Assembly: GCA_973895155.1 (NCBI GenBank)
Contig: OZ316892.1
Coordinates: 12,276,001-12,340,000, forward strand
Source of the DNA: Marsupella aquatica
Lineage: Eukaryota; Marchantiophyta
Direction of reading: 5' to 3'
DNA: 64,000 nt
Part shown: positions 25,700-38,219 of the stretch, in pieces
Numbering within the stretch: the stretch's first letter is position 1
Layout of the letters: each line of letters begins with the position of its first letter
The notes under the pieces: model-generated
What the model was told of the DNA's origin: nothing
The model's database searches: none
Seen by the model: the letters and a program-made list of their open reading frames with translations, nothing else
Translations under genes and position numbers: made by a program

Positions 25700-26020
25700 C
25701 TTTCTTACACATTAGCTAGGGATATTAATGTTAATATGCAATATTAGTCACAGCCTAGCTAGGGATATTAATCTACATATCCAATATTACTTACACATTA
25801 GCCCAGCCAGGGACGGGGCCAGGGGTATTAATGTAGATAGAGATATTAATGTAGATATGCAATATTACTCACACATTAGCCTAGTTAGGGATATTAATCT
25901 AAATATGCTATATTACTCACACAATAGCCATGAATAGCACAATAATACTCACACATTAGCTAGCCCAGCCAGGAATATTAATCTAGATATGCAATATTAC
26001 TCACACATTAGCCAGGGATA
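25700..26020. repeat. AATATT-rich tandem array, about 50-65-bp unit, 5-6 copies
   Basis: The phrase ACATTAGC..AGGGATATTAAT is followed by (C/G)TA.ATATGCAATATTACTCAC and recurs near 25710, 25755, 25797, 25872, 25950 and 26000, with units of uneven length. One copy has an internal insertion of GGACGGGGCCAGGGG and a second ATATTAATGTAGATA step. The AGGGATATTAATCTAGATAT part is partly palindromic. Confidence 0.75.
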
Positions 26021-27349
26021 GAACCTTAAATTATTGGCCATTCATGGTGAGCACAAAACTCATAAGTTCAGGCTGGTTATGACTATATATGGTATCACAA
26101 TTGTGGGGTAGATAAGACTATGGTATTGACCGTGGGGTACAAAACAAATAATGTTTTGTTGGTGTTGGGGTTGGTGTAGCCTTTGTTGAAGTGTCGTAGT
26201 TGCTCCTCAAACGTGGGCCAGGGCTACGGTAGGGAGATGTATTACCAATTGCTCCCTTAGGTGGAATTGGTCGAGTGACAGTTTTTGTAATATATGAAGA
26301 GGATCCAACAAACTATGAACTTTGCTCATAGTGTGCGCACAGGCCTGAGTTTCTAAATTTTTTGACATAGGGACTATCTCCTCCATCATAACCTTGTCAT
26401 TCTGCGGTGTGTTGATTTCCGAACCTCAAGGCCTCGGGAATCCCAAAAGCACAATGCATCACGCACTGAACAACAGTGCTTCTAATGCCTTGAGAAATGC
26501 AACATCTGCTCAGCATTTTTTGTGTGGGACGGTAAAGGAGTTTGAATTGTCTTGAATGTCAGGAACCCTCGGACAAGTCTGCAACACAAGGAAATCAAAG
26601 ACCCCATGAAAGAACTCTTCCGTTTCTTCACATTGTAACTCCTTACCCGGCCCTCCGATATGTACCAACATCAATGACAAAACGGTACTCCAATTAAATT
26701 TGTTTAAATCTTGCTTTTCTTCACATCGTAACAAGCTTTGCTGCAGTAAAAGACTTATTGAGCAAAGAAGAGGTGATGATTGATGGTGGTCTATTGAAAT
26801 GGGCCTTTACAATCACTATAATCTATTGTGGGGATGGCGAGAGCAGAATCGTAGAGGGACCAGCCCAATTCCTCTAAGACTGACTACCAAAGTTCCTCTA
26901 GGACTTCTATGATAGTTGGAGGGCTCGAGAGATGAAAGAATTGGGCTGATGACGGGATGCTGGGACGAGCGGCAAAGAAACAATGTCGATCACTTCCAAC
27001 AAGAACATCAAAGAATCAAGGACATTGAGCAAGAAAATGGGATTAGGGAAGTCACGAGGGATGGAGGTCGAGTTGCTACCACCGAATTGGGGTCTGGGGT
27101 CTCCATATATACAAGCACAAGATGAGTAAGGCAGGGTCATGCATCACTCAGATGGGGCTGGGGTGTGTAGAATGGTGGGCCCGGCAGCAAAGGACACAAT
27201 GAAAGGAACCCAGCTGCAGGGCAGGGGCCTTAAATACAGGGACTTGCGGTTCAAAATGTCTAAACCAAAATGTGTCAGGGTAGGAGAAAATGAATGCAAA
27301 ATCCTGAATATAAAGCTATTCATTCTTTAGACCATAGCCCCAATACGCA
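26021..27349. other. Spacer, no recognised gene
   Basis: Open frames at 26207-26389 and 26510-26734 (minus) and at 26916-27125 (plus, with a minus counterpart) match no known family. No repeat structure beyond short A/T runs was noticed. Confidence 0.35.
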
Positions 27350-27359
27350 CGGCAATACA

Positions 27360-27870
27360 ACTTTTTACTAGTTTAACCCCCAAAACTGAGAGTTAGTAGA
27401 GACCTGACCCCAAACTCTTTTAATGACTTAACATGCTGCTCCCCAAATAGCATAGTTACAAGTCTAAGTAATTCATGTTCCTGCATGTGGGTGTGCCTGA
27501 TTGGCCCAAAGCCTCAAGCCCCAACGAGCAACTGAGGTATGCATGCAAAGTCAGATTTGAGTGTCCCCAGGATAGCAACATGTCACTTTTTTGAAGTCTT
27601 TTGAAAGAAAGACGAGCCAAAAGGATGCCATGTGCTTGGGAGGTATTGGGCGAGTGTTCATGGGCGATCCAAGATTAGGGGCAACCAGTGGGGAGTGGGG
27701 TGGGTTGGGCTAACCCAAATGGAGGACCAATCAGGTGGACTCGTGAGCAGGAATATGGGTTACTTAGACTTGTATAATATTTGGGGGGCAGCTTAGTAAT
27801 AAAAATAGTTTTGGGGGTCAGGTCTGTACTAATGCTCAGTTTGGGGGTTACCCTATGCATTGCCATAACC
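27360..27870. mobile_element. Inverted-repeat element with arms of about 120 bp
   Basis: The arm at about 27365-27485 (TTTAACCCCCAAAACTGAGA ... GACCTGACCCCAAACTC ... CAAGTCTAAGTAA) matches the reverse complement of 27740-27860 (TAACCCCCAAACTGAGCATT ... GACCTGACCCCCAAAACT ... CAAGTCTAAGTAA) with small indels. The loop of roughly 250 bp is unrelated to the arms. A third, shorter relative lies near 29525-29600. The structure suits a foldback/MITE-like element or two oppositely inserted copies of one repeat. No target-site duplication was identified. Confidence 0.65.
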
Positions 27871-28572
27871 AGTGTAGGGCTTGTATGTTCGCCAGCATAT
27901 GAAACAGCTCAGAAAGACCAATTGTATAATGCAAAACAGGTTGCATTAGTTCAGTTGTGCACACTAAAATAACTAATAAACTTGGGGTTCAAAAAGTCAG
28001 ATTGGATCTTTTAAGAGGTTGTTTTTTTGTGTCTAGCTTGTGCAAGAGAATAGATTGTAGATCAAAAGACAAGAAGCCAAAGTTCTGATCAAGGCTGAGA
28101 GGACAGGTTCCAACTGTTGCATATCTCATCAAATTAACCACAAATAACCTTCATTTCATATCTTGAAATAGAGTACCATGATGGGCGCCATTTCTCATTG
28201 TGTTAGCCCCCATTACGGTTGAGAATGTAGGTTTTCTTTTCTAGTGTCATATACTCATATGTCTTTTTGTGTAGGTACCTATAATATATCCTATCATGTT
28301 CAACCACATTGCCATCATCAAGATAAATATCAATGAAGATGTGCTGAGTATATGTGTAGGGAGAAATTAACAACATAAAAACCAAGAGAAACATGAGAAG
28401 ACAAGTTGTTAATATAAGGGAAAAAGGTGCTCAAATGAAAAGCCTACCCATTCTCTTCCATTCTGTTCATGGAATGCATTATGGGCACAAAGCAACCCAG
28501 GGTTTGAGGAAAATCTTGGCATCTCACCATTGGATATGACCTAAACCCTATCATTGGCCTGACTCACTCACT

Positions 28573-28574
<2 letters not shown>

Positions 28575-28607
<33 letters not shown>

Positions 28608-28624
28608 TATATATATATATATAT
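28575..28624. repeat. Compound microsatellite (AG)n(AT)n
   Basis: An uninterrupted AG tract of about 15 units runs directly into an AT tract of about 10 units. It is a likely length-variable marker. Confidence 0.95.
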
Positions 28625-29699
28625 TCTTTTGTGCATAGAACTCTCCCAACAAGGACAACATTTTTTAAACAAGTGGAAATATGGGAATATAGAATCAGAA
28701 CAACATCAATTTAGCATCAAGAAGCAGATGGGCCAAAATGATAATATTTGTTCAACAACAACAATCCAACTGAGATAAAACACTTCTACAAGCACACCAT
28801 GATTGTACAGCCAACACAACCGGAACAATAACACTTGCACCACCACAACACAACTATATTGACAAACTGACCTTAACAACAACATAGTTGCAATGCTAAC
28901 AATGCAAGGGACAGTCAAACACTTAGCTCAAAAGGTCACCTTGCCTCCATGACACTTCCTTTCCTCATCATGTGCACTTTGATGCCTCAACTGAACAATT
29001 TCTCTCCAAAGCATGGTTAGTGTTTTCATATTATGATACAAACTAGCCCAATGTCTCTATGTTGCATAAACGATGTCAAGGTGAGACAAAGAATGCAAGT
29101 GAGCAAAGAAATTGTTGAGACATCTTCCTGTACATCTCATGCATGTGTTGTTGCAGCCATATGATCATGTTGGCCACGTTGTCATCTTCAAAGAATGAGT
29201 GTGTAAGTTAGTGCCAACCATGGGGTTTTTGGCCAATGCAATAGTCACAAAACTTAGGATTGAGTCCCGTTAAAACTCAGGCTTATGTTTGCCAAAACAG
29301 GCCGGAGGGCGGGGAGGGAGCCAGGGTCAGGCCTTCTGCACAACATGAGGAGCCGGCCCTATACTCCCACATTTTTTCATAACCAGAATGAGCCGTCCCG
29401 GGCTAGGGCATTGCCGGAAGGATTTTGGAAGGGCCAGTAGCATCTTGCCATGTGGCAGAGGGCCAAGGCATAATGCCCTTGGGTTAAATACAAGATTTAG
29501 ACCCATATATGAAATGGGCGTCAATGTAGGAATAAAAGTAGTTTAGGGGAGAGGTTGATAATAACTTTGTTTGGGGAACAGGTTGTAACAAAAAGGGGCA
29601 GGGAATATGTATGAGGAGGGGAGCTACGTACAGGCGTACGTGCCAGGTGAGGAGAGCATGAGTAAATCTACTGAGGAATCTATCTATCTTCTATATCTT

Positions 29700-29815
29700 C
29701 TATCTAATAAAATAGGATGCTTTGTTATTGCAACCTCCATTGAAAATATCAACGTGCTTCTATAATAAAATAGGAGTGTTTGTTATTTGCAACCTCCATT
29801 GAAAATGTCAACGGT
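29700..29815. repeat. Direct duplication of about 58 bp
   Basis: The block TAATAAAATAGGA-G-TTTGTTATT-GCAACCTCCATTGAAAAT-TCAACG occurs twice in a row, starting near 29705 and 29763, with a few substitutions. Confidence 0.8.
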
Positions 29816-30549
29816 CTTGATGGAAGCCACTTGGAGGCTTGTAGACAACTGGAAATCCATTCTCTATTCAAAGCACTTGCAGTCATGGATGAACATATCG
29901 ATCATTTCTAACTTGAATATTATAACTTGGATTTTATTATTTTTGGCTTAGCTAGCTAGCAAATGCTGAAAACCATCTTTAATATGCTGTCCAAAAGATG
30001 TATGAAAAATCTCTGTCACTGTGCCATGTAGACACAAGAAAGTGTGGCAAATTTACCTAGTCAGCGGCATTGCATGTTGGGTCTGGCCATGGCAGTGGGG
30101 TGCTGCTGAAAGTACATTAGCAGGGAGAGTGAGTGAGGGATTCACGCTAAGACGAAGCCATTCCACTGAGACATATCTCCACAATTGATAATTTGATGAA
30201 GGTGGAAGAGGAGAGAGCGTCACAACCACTAGTATACAGGTGTGTCAGGGTGTCCATCTAGTTATCGTCTCAATATACAAAAGAAATCAATGACGACATG
30301 ACCCCGAAGGAAAAAGTCAGTATCTATCTATTCTAGATAACATAGCAATTGACTTTGTCCATGACATTAGTAATAAGAGTTTGACTTCGTCAGAAATGAC
30401 TGTATGCCTTCTAAATTAATCCAACTCTTATGCGCCCCAAATTAAACAAAATCGAGATGGAACTTGCAATCCCGGCCTGCAATGCAAATATGTAGTGTCA
30501 GAGTGTCACCAAGGCAGTGATGAGAACTCTGTGTCAGTCAGTTTATTAT

Positions 30550-30670
30550 TGACCGTTTTTAACCCCCTTTTTAACCCGCCCTCCTTTTTAACCCAGTCTC
30601 CAAGAATTGTGTGTCAGTGAGTTTATTAAACCCCATTTTTAACCCCATTTTTAACCCCATTTTTAACAAG
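30550..30670. repeat. Short repeat of TTTTTAACCCC units
   Basis: The 12-bp phrase AACCCCATTTTT occurs three times in tandem at about 30628-30665. Looser AACCC-TTTTT variants stand at 30557-30595, together with a duplicated GTGTCAGT-AGTTTATTA phrase. The unit is not the plant telomere repeat. Confidence 0.8.
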
Positions 30671-32244
30671 TGTGAGACGAAAGGAAGTAAAGACAAAAAG
30701 CCACCTCTTTACAGCTTGCAAGAATTAATGGGAGGATAGATAGGGACAAGACAGGGGCAGCAGTATGACGGTAATCCTTGGACTTCTCGATCGAGCCACC
30801 GGTATTCTCCGCGTAAAAGGACAAGCGAGAATCCTCGAACACTGTATCTTTCGTTGCCCATGGACTCATGACTGCACGACCAGTCGAGGCGTCGAGCAGC
30901 GCAGCTCACTCAGCTCCTCAGCGCAGGAGACTCGTGTTGGACCCAACTCCCGGAATGGGGAGAAAGTTGCCGTTGCCGTTGAATGGCTTCTGTCGTTTTT
31001 GCGTGTTTATGCTGCTCGAGGCAAGTCCTTTGCCCGTCTTCCCGTTCTCGAGTCCCGACCGAATGGCGGCCGCAATGTGGTGATGCGTCGACGTGTCGTG
31101 CCTGCTCTCGTTCCACTTCGCAACCTGGTCGGGTGGCTGGGTGGTTGGTGTTTGTTTGTTTGTTTAGTGTATGCAGCGATGTAGATACAGAGGACGACGG
31201 CATGGTTATCGCAGTATTGTAATTGTAATAGTAATGGTGTTGTCGTACACGTTACTGAGTCAGCTTGCTCAGCGCAGCTCGGGGCTCGGCTCGACTGGGC
31301 TCGTTCCAGTTGGATGATATATGTGTTGCAGCATATTTAGTGACTCCAATGTTCTTCCCCACGGTCCTGTCTTCCACGTGCAGACTGATGGATAGGACGC
31401 GATTGTTGTAGACTAGTGAACTCCCTTTGTTTTCTCGTTGTTCGTAGGTGACTGACTGACTGACTGCTGCTGCCGTGCTGCTGCTTTTCTACCTCGGGTG
31501 GACTACTGCCTCACGAGATTTAGTGGAGGGCGACCACAGACGCGGAGATACAATATACAGTACAGGCTGCTTTTCTTTGCGGGCGAAGGGAGGCAGGGAG
31601 AGGAGGCACGGTGCTCATGTATTCGAAGGAGATGGGGAATGACTGGTAGTAGGAGCGAGCCAGCAGCAAGCTTGGTAGCGAGCGCCGTGTGGGCGACGCA
31701 ATGCAGGTTGAAGATGAAGGGGATTGCAGATCTGTGAGGAGGCTAATTTCACTCGAAAGGACTTAGCGACGAGAGAGGGATAGGCGAGTGGGTGGGTGGT
31801 GGGTATCGAGTTGGTTTCCTCTCTGTTTACCCTTTCTTCACCCCGCTCTCTCTCTCTCTCCGTCCCTGTGTGTGTGTGTATGTGTGTCTGTCTCTCTCTC
31901 AACGGTGGTGGTGTGCGTCGACCCTTAAGGTTTCACTGATGCACTAGGATCCCTTTCTTTGACAAGAGCGATATCGCTCATCGTGGATAGCGATAACCTA
32001 AGTGTCCTCGGCTTTCCCCCGTGGTGATCAGCTTTTTCTGGGAGCCTTATCGGTGATTTTGCTTCTGCCAGGGGTGTTTCTTAACATACAGACAGATTAG
32101 GGCAGTGGAAGAGGGCAAAAGCTTCAGGTACGCATTTCTAGCGAGCAGGTCCGTTTACAGCGGATTGGTTGTGACGTAAGAGGCGCCTAGCAGGCAGGTC
32201 GGTGACCGAGAAGTCTGGCTTATTCTTTGAACCCCGCGGCGATC

Positions 32245-32958
32245 ATGAGAAAAGGAGGCATATCATCAGCGCCTTCGACTCCGAGAGGAGGGAGCCATGG
32301 ACGAGGGCAAACTCCCCAGCTCGCAGAAGAGCATCACATAGTCGCCACAACTTTCGTTCAAGCGGACGTTAGTACTTTCCGTGAACTTGTTCAAAAGCTG
32401 ACGGGAGGCCCTCCCTCTCCTCTTCCTCAAACTCCCACTAGTGGCTCCTCGGAAGCTGCCGGTAGTGCTGGCAAGGAGGCGTCCCCTGTCTCTCTTCGTC
32501 GCGACAACGTATCGGCTGGAAGGCCTGAACTAGAGAGGATTATGAGCGTTAAGCCTGTAGGAGGTCCAGGCCCGCAGAGAACGTCTACTGCTAAATTATT
32601 GGAGCGAAGACAAAATGCGAAGAAGCTCGAAGTGAAGCAATTGATGGGACCTCACATCCTGAAGCGCACCGTATCTCCAGCTTTGAGTCCGGTCTCCCCT
32701 TTGACCAATGTTGACGTATTTGCGGAGCACAACGGCAGCACCAGTCCTCTAGGTTATATGGGGTACTCTTCTGCCACTCCTCCCCCGGCTCCTCGACTTT
32801 CATTCGATTTGGAACAACCGGCCCCTGACAGCAGTCCTCAATTCGATTTGAACAGCGGGGTTATCAATCTGGATCTGGAGAGGCAGACAGCGTCACCTCG
32901 AGAGCCTCGTCTCTTACCTCTTTTCCCTTTGCACTCGCCACGGTCGCTGAGCTCTTAG
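32245..32958 (+). CDS. VQ motif-containing protein (MAPK-substrate type)
   Basis: VQ proteins are plant-specific nuclear cofactors that bind WRKY transcription factors through the VQ motif; several are MAP-kinase substrates. The single exon encodes 237 residues from the first in-frame ATG (32245). The core FRELVQKLTG (residues 45-54) fits the F-x-x-x-V-Q-x-h-T-G consensus and is preceded by TTFVQADVST. Many SP and TP sites follow (for example SPALSPVSPLT), typical of MAPK-phosphorylated members. The C-terminal EPRLLPLFPLHSPR resembles the conserved tail of the Arabidopsis VQ4/VQ13/VQ33 group. Lack of introns is usual for the family. Identity as a VQ protein is firm; the exact orthologue is not. 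Confidence 0.9.
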   Translation: MRKGGISSAPSTPRGGSHGRGQTPQLAEEHHIVATTFVQADVSTFRELVQKLTGGPPSPLPQTPTSGSSEAAGSAGKEASPVSLRRDNVSAGRPELERIMSVKPVGGPGPQRTSTAKLLERRQNAKKLEVKQLMGPHILKRTVSPALSPVSPLTNVDVFAEHNGSTSPLGYMGYSSATPPPAPRLSFDLEQPAPDSSPQFDLNSGVINLDLERQTASPREPRLLPLFPLHSPRSLSS

Positions 32959-35399
32959 TCTCCACTCGTGCCGAATCTGTGTCCCGGTGGGGAGCAATCT
33001 TTTTACTTTCTGTCTGATCAGGTTTTTTCCGAACCACATGGGGTGTGTGGACCGACCGGTTGATGGACTACGGAGTAGAGGAGCTGATTGTCGAAGAATT
33101 CTTTCCATCCCTTGTATCTAGCTTAGATGGGAATCTGCAGGGCATGTTGCTCCTGGATTACTTCAGACAGGTTTGTCATCAAGTAGGTGGTGAATACGTC
33201 CGCAATTCGGCGTCGCTTTTCCTGGAAGGAGTTCATAATGGACTTGAAGCTACTGAAGATTGACACGAAGGAAGCAGCTGGCTCTAAGCACCTTAAGCAG
33301 AGGAGCTTAGTTGGATTGCCGGACGTTTGGATGATAGCTGTCGAGCAAAAGTTGGTATTCGGCCTGATCGTACAGACACGCAGACTGGTATATGTTTTCG
33401 TATCCTTGCTCAGAGCATCATTATGTTCTGCTCTTCCGCTTCAAGGATGATACGTACTATTGGCCTGAAAGGAGATCCGATAGAACGAAGCATTGCAGTA
33501 TCAGTTGTTAGAACATTTAGCATAGGATTTATTAGGCAAACCAGGACGAACGGCTTTGGCCGTGAATGATTTGCGCGGCGAGTGATTGACTTGTAAGGTA
33601 AGGCTTTCATTTGGCATTGTTTTACCTCTGTATACCTTCCTCTCTGAAATAGGGATCCCTGATTTGGTTCCTCCCGTAATAGCCAAGACCGTGTCTTACC
33701 ATGTTCTTGTTGTCGTATTAAGTGGCCTCGAAACCATCGTATGTCCGAAAGTACTTGTTTGTCCAAGTGCTGCTTTGTGTTTGCTGTAGGCACAAAATGT
33801 TCAGGTTGGGAATTGCTTGTTTCCTTTGTACGAAATCAGTGAAAGACCGAGCAATTTGTACTGAGAGTTACGTATCACGCAAACTACATGACTGATCACA
33901 CAGTTGCATCTCAGAGCTAGGTGTACAAGCTCGTTGGACCTTAGTGCATCTTAAATCCTCTAAAGCATTCCGTTCTTCCTCCTGCCACTACCCCTTTGCA
34001 ACTGCTTTTGGTGTGTCAACCAAGAGATGTAGCATCTACTGTGATGATGTCTGGGCAGCTTCATTCGTTTGATGAATTCGATGATTTGAAGGAAGACTAG
34101 TCTTTGTTTGGTTCTTACTCGATTCTGGTATCTCTCTTCTCGCATGGAAACATATTGGCGAGAGGGTGAAATGAATTAGGAAAATTCAACTGTTACCCTG
34201 AGGTCTTCTTAACCTGTATTACCAAGAAATTTCCGAACATGATTCCTTTCTATCTGTTTGGGCAAATGGCAGTTGATTGGCCCACAGCCCATCAATGAGA
34301 CCGCTGGAGGTCTCCTTAATAGAATGCCACTCACTTATTGAGGGCTTCCGCTGTTGCGTTTCGGAGGACTGAGGGCTTCTAATCCTGAATGTAAACAATA
34401 TCGTTTGTTTTGTAAAATTCTCTTGTGCATCGGGTCCTGCTTGTCCTCCTTGCAATCTTTGGACATGCTGAGTGTGGAAGACAAGGGATCACATCAACGG
34501 CCTCTCGTTAATCCCTCCTTTGTCATCCCATTGCAACGGGAAAGTGAGCCCAATTTAGGTAACCCCTCCTCCCTGCAAGACAAGGGATGAGGGATCCCAC
34601 AAACTCCCACTTGCAAAGCAGGTGCTTGCAGAAACGTCAATGTGCAGAGTCTTTCAGTGGAAAATTGAGGCCAATCCAGGCACACTTTCCTTGTGACCTC
34701 GCGGGGTTAGTCTTTGGCCACAAACTGAGATGACGACGTACTGAGATAACGAAGATACTGTTACTATGGAATCATTGGAAACCTCCAAGGTCCAAATTTG
34801 ACTACCCTTTTTTGCCTCGTTGTGGTCTGGAAACGACATGGAATTAAAGAAATTGAAGTCAAGGCAAAAGTTTGACTCATCGGTATTCTTTGTCACTTTT
34901 GGAATGTGAAGTGAAGTTCTCATGACAAGCAAAAGTTTGACTCCTCGAACATATTCGAAGTCAAGGCAAAAGTTTGACTCCTCCGCATGCAAAGGGCAGA
35001 TCTCCACGCCGTAGATTTCTCTGCCCTCACCCAAATAATGCATAGGACAAGGAAAAAGTTTGACTCCTGTGCCCACCATCTCTCAGATTTCCATGCCGTA
35101 GATTTTTCCGCTCTTTCCCGAATAGTGTGATACATAGGAAATGAATACGGTCTGCCCTTTGACGACTATTATGTCCGTGAAAAAATGAATATACTAAAAG
35201 TCCTTTTGAGAAGGCTTCACCCGATGGACACGTTACCCCCCGGACGTAAGCATATTAAGCTTTTTGTGTCTTGTTAGCACACGAGCCTATTGTAGGGGCC
35301 AACTACAGTGTATAACAACCGAACGAGACCAATAATAAAATAGAAGCTCACGAATTAATATATTTTATAGCACTAACGTTTTTGGTCCCAGTAGACATT

Positions 35400-35715
35400 T
35401 ATGGCAATTTGGCCCAATAAACAATACATCGCACTCCCCAAAGAACAAAAAGAGTCAAACCAGGATAACACATTCAAGCCAGGGAAACCAGGATACCACT
35501 GAAAAGATAACACTTTCAAAGGAAAAACTCACTGAGACCAAAGATCCACAACGGCTGAGAGTCCCCTACAATAGCAAAGGAGCTAAAGCCCTACTGAGCA
35601 ATCTGGATAACCTGGTAAAGCTCAAACCTGGTAAAGCTCAAGAGCAAACCCCATTGGAAGGTCAAGAGAATTTTGTCTAGAGACCCTAAACCTGACAGCC
35701 TCCAGGCTGGCCCAA
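35400..35715 (-). repeat. Copy of dispersed repeat family, minus orientation
   Basis: Read on the minus strand this segment gives TAGGGCTTTAGCTCCTTTGC, then GGGGACTCTCAGCC, matching 38353-38405 (TAGGGCTTTGGTTCTTTTGC, GGGGACTCACAGCC). It also gives GGAGGCTGTCAGGTTTAGGG, matching the 54905 copy (GAGGCTGTTGGGTTTTAGGG). No coding capacity was recognised. Confidence 0.65.
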
Positions 35716-36844
35716 TAAAAGAGGGGGGATTGAAGTGAATGCCAAATTCTTTCAGCCTACCTTACGTGGTATGGCACTTGGTCCATTAACGTGCATGCTT
35801 TTCTAGGCACAATGTTAACCAGGCCTGGCTGACCCAAGATAGGGTTGGTCACAACAAGACTGAACCAATCTTCTTCCTCACTCATGCTGAGACTGTACAC
35901 CATAGAGCAACTCAGCATTTTTGCTGGATATTCTTGAGTATCTGGTTTTAATTTGCTGGATGACCCTACCCCCTGGGATATAAGAGTTATGAGCCCCACA
36001 ACAGCAGTCAATTATATAATAGAACCTACCCATGACGATGGAGCCTACGTAGAGGTTCTTATCATTATTCCCTTGCTTTGAAAGGTTATTAAATCCCTAC
36101 TATGTAGTCCTACTTTCGCTTTACTAGGCCCTTATTTTACTTTAGCTCGGTTACACTGCAACTTCGTGGACCTACACCTCTACTTTTAATAAGAGTTCCA
36201 CACTTAGCACTTGTGGATCGTCCTACATATATTTGAGAGTGCCAAAACGACAGATCTAGAAATGCCAAACCGCTCCCATGAAGCCTGTTCACTTTCAACT
36301 TTTGGACCCAGTGGCTAACTCCTAGATCTGAAATCTGTCAAGCTCGTATCTCGAGCTGTAAATGCTTCTTGTTTGTCTTCTAAATATCAATAGGAAATAT
36401 CTTGAAAATATGTTTCAAACCATTGTATGACAGGTTTCTTAAGACTTTATTTGTTATCCAAAAATATATAAGTACATACTAGTAACATCTCTAGAACATT
36501 TCATTGGAAGATTTAGTTTTGCTGGTATGATAGAGAGGCTAGTTGAAACGAGAGAATAAGAACCAGGGGGGAGGAAGGGACAAGTGGAGGTTAATGGTGT
36601 ACCACATCTTAAAGAGGCATCTCCTGGTCGCAATATTTTTAAGTATTTATAAAAATGTATTTTTTTTGTCTTGAACGGAAATGGGGAGGAAATACAATTA
36701 GACTCCCCCCATCCCAATGTGACAGTTTTTCTGTAGGGAACCCAGACCAGGGTGAGCCCCAACGGATCGGACAGGGACCCGCACCAGGAAGGAGAGAGGA
36801 TTAAATCAGGGCCACAAAGTGGACGACCAGGGGCCGAGCAGATA

Positions 36845-36990
36845 ATCAGAACTCCAATCTACTACCCACAAAACCCATCCCACCCACACACAAATACCCT
36901 CCACACCCCAGTGTGTGGAGGGGGGATTGAACCTGGGACCTCTCAGTTCCAGGCAAATCCCCTAGCCAATTGACCTAAGCCAATTGGTTT
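36845..36990 (-). mobile_element. tRNA-derived SINE
   Basis: On the minus strand an A-box-like TTGGCTTAGGTCAATTGGCT (about 36984-36965) is followed by a B-box-like AGGTTCAATCCCC (about 36935-36923). A G/T-rich body with TGTGTGG phrases follows, as in the copies near 53.2 and 53.5 kb. It lacks pairing acceptor arms, so it is a SINE rather than a tRNA gene. Confidence 0.6.
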
Positions 36991-38219
36991 TTATAAAAAG
37001 GTATGATTCCCTTACATTCATAGAGAGCCTACAAGTTTCATGTTAAGCTCATAAGTTCAGTGTACACAACTTCGTGAGTACTGTTTTTGAAACTTGATCT
37101 GCGAACTTGATAGCTCACAAGCTTTGCTACCAACTTGAGAACCTACATATTGTATAACTTGCAATATGGTGTTCACCACTGCTTGGCAAAATGTAAGCGA
37201 TAGACTTTTATTTAGTCAATTGGTTACACCAGTATATCAACACATTAAAAGCCATGGTAGTTGCACTTAGAAGATGCAGAAATTGTGGCAAAGGAGAAGC
37301 CAGGTAGGATATTCAAGGCTCCTCGCAGGAAATTTTGCACCTTTAGGGACCTGTGTCATGGTTTGCTTCATAAACTTGGATCAGACCTTCAGCTAAAATT
37401 ATTGATGTCAGATAGTAGTATGTGTTATTTATGAGGTAAGTTTCAATTGGATTCTTTAAGAATGTCCAAAAGTTTGAAGACCTCGTTGAAGACTAGAATA
37501 AACTACTGTAAGAGATTATCTAGAGTTTTAATTTTGGCAGGACACACTACTTGGATCAGGCACATCTTTATCTTGTTCAGGCATTGATTAGGGAGCCTCG
37601 CTATCTCCTAGTTCTTGTGGGCCCTTTTTGTATTAGTTATTTCATTTTCACCACATCCTTGAGCCTTCGGCTTAGCCTACCCACCAGTGTAACTATACCA
37701 AGCCAAACCACTTGAGTTTGTGGGGTGTCTCTGGACCCAAAGGGCATCCCAATACTCTGGTGTGATCATGGGAGGGAAAGGACTGTACACATGATGATAA
37801 TTATATGTGATATGGGGACAACCATTTCCTGGAACTTGGGGGACCATGTCACTATCAAGTAGCACTATGTGCTTCCACTTGGAGATGGTGTTCATGACAA
37901 GAGTCAGGCTAATCTGGGCTTCTCTAGGGCAGGAGTCCGTCCCCTTAGGGATGTGGTCATTGCATATTGGCAGGAGCCATGTTCCTGTTGTGGCCCATGT
38001 ACTGGCCATGCTGCAGCCAAGTCAGCCTGGCTCAAGGAGGAGGCAGATGCTACTCGTTACCCTTGGGATCTCTTCTACCCACTTGCTTTGGAGGTATTAG
38101 TGGCCCTTGTAGCACTATCTTTGATCATTTACTTAGAGCAAGTGCAGTCTTGTGTGTAGAGTAGAGGCCTTATCCCTCATTTACTATCCTCTTGGGCTTT
38201 GGGTGTCAATTCCATGACG

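Larger units (their letters stand above)
27871..32244. other. Gene-poor spacer and VQ gene upstream region
   Basis: The left part holds decayed repeats, a microsatellite (28575-28624), a duplicated block (29700-29815) and an AACCCC-TTTTT repeat (30550-30670). From about 30.7 kb the sequence becomes G+C-richer and likely forms the promoter and leader of the plus-strand VQ gene, including a pyrimidine/TG tract at 31845-31900. The long open frames at 30765-31184 and 31498-31902 overlap opposite-strand frames and match nothing known. Confidence 0.4.

Noticed and set aside
30620-30670. Telomere-like repeat
   Set aside because: The unit AACCCCATTTTT differs from the plant CCCTAAA unit and has only three copies.
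30765-31184. 139-codon plus-strand frame upstream of the VQ gene
   Set aside because: No family match, Arg/Ser-rich by composition, and overlapped by opposite-strand frames; more likely promoter or leader sequence.
36920-36990. tRNA gene suggested by A- and B-box-like sequences
   Set aside because: No acceptor or anticodon stem pairing was seen; the similar copies near 53 kb indicate a SINE.
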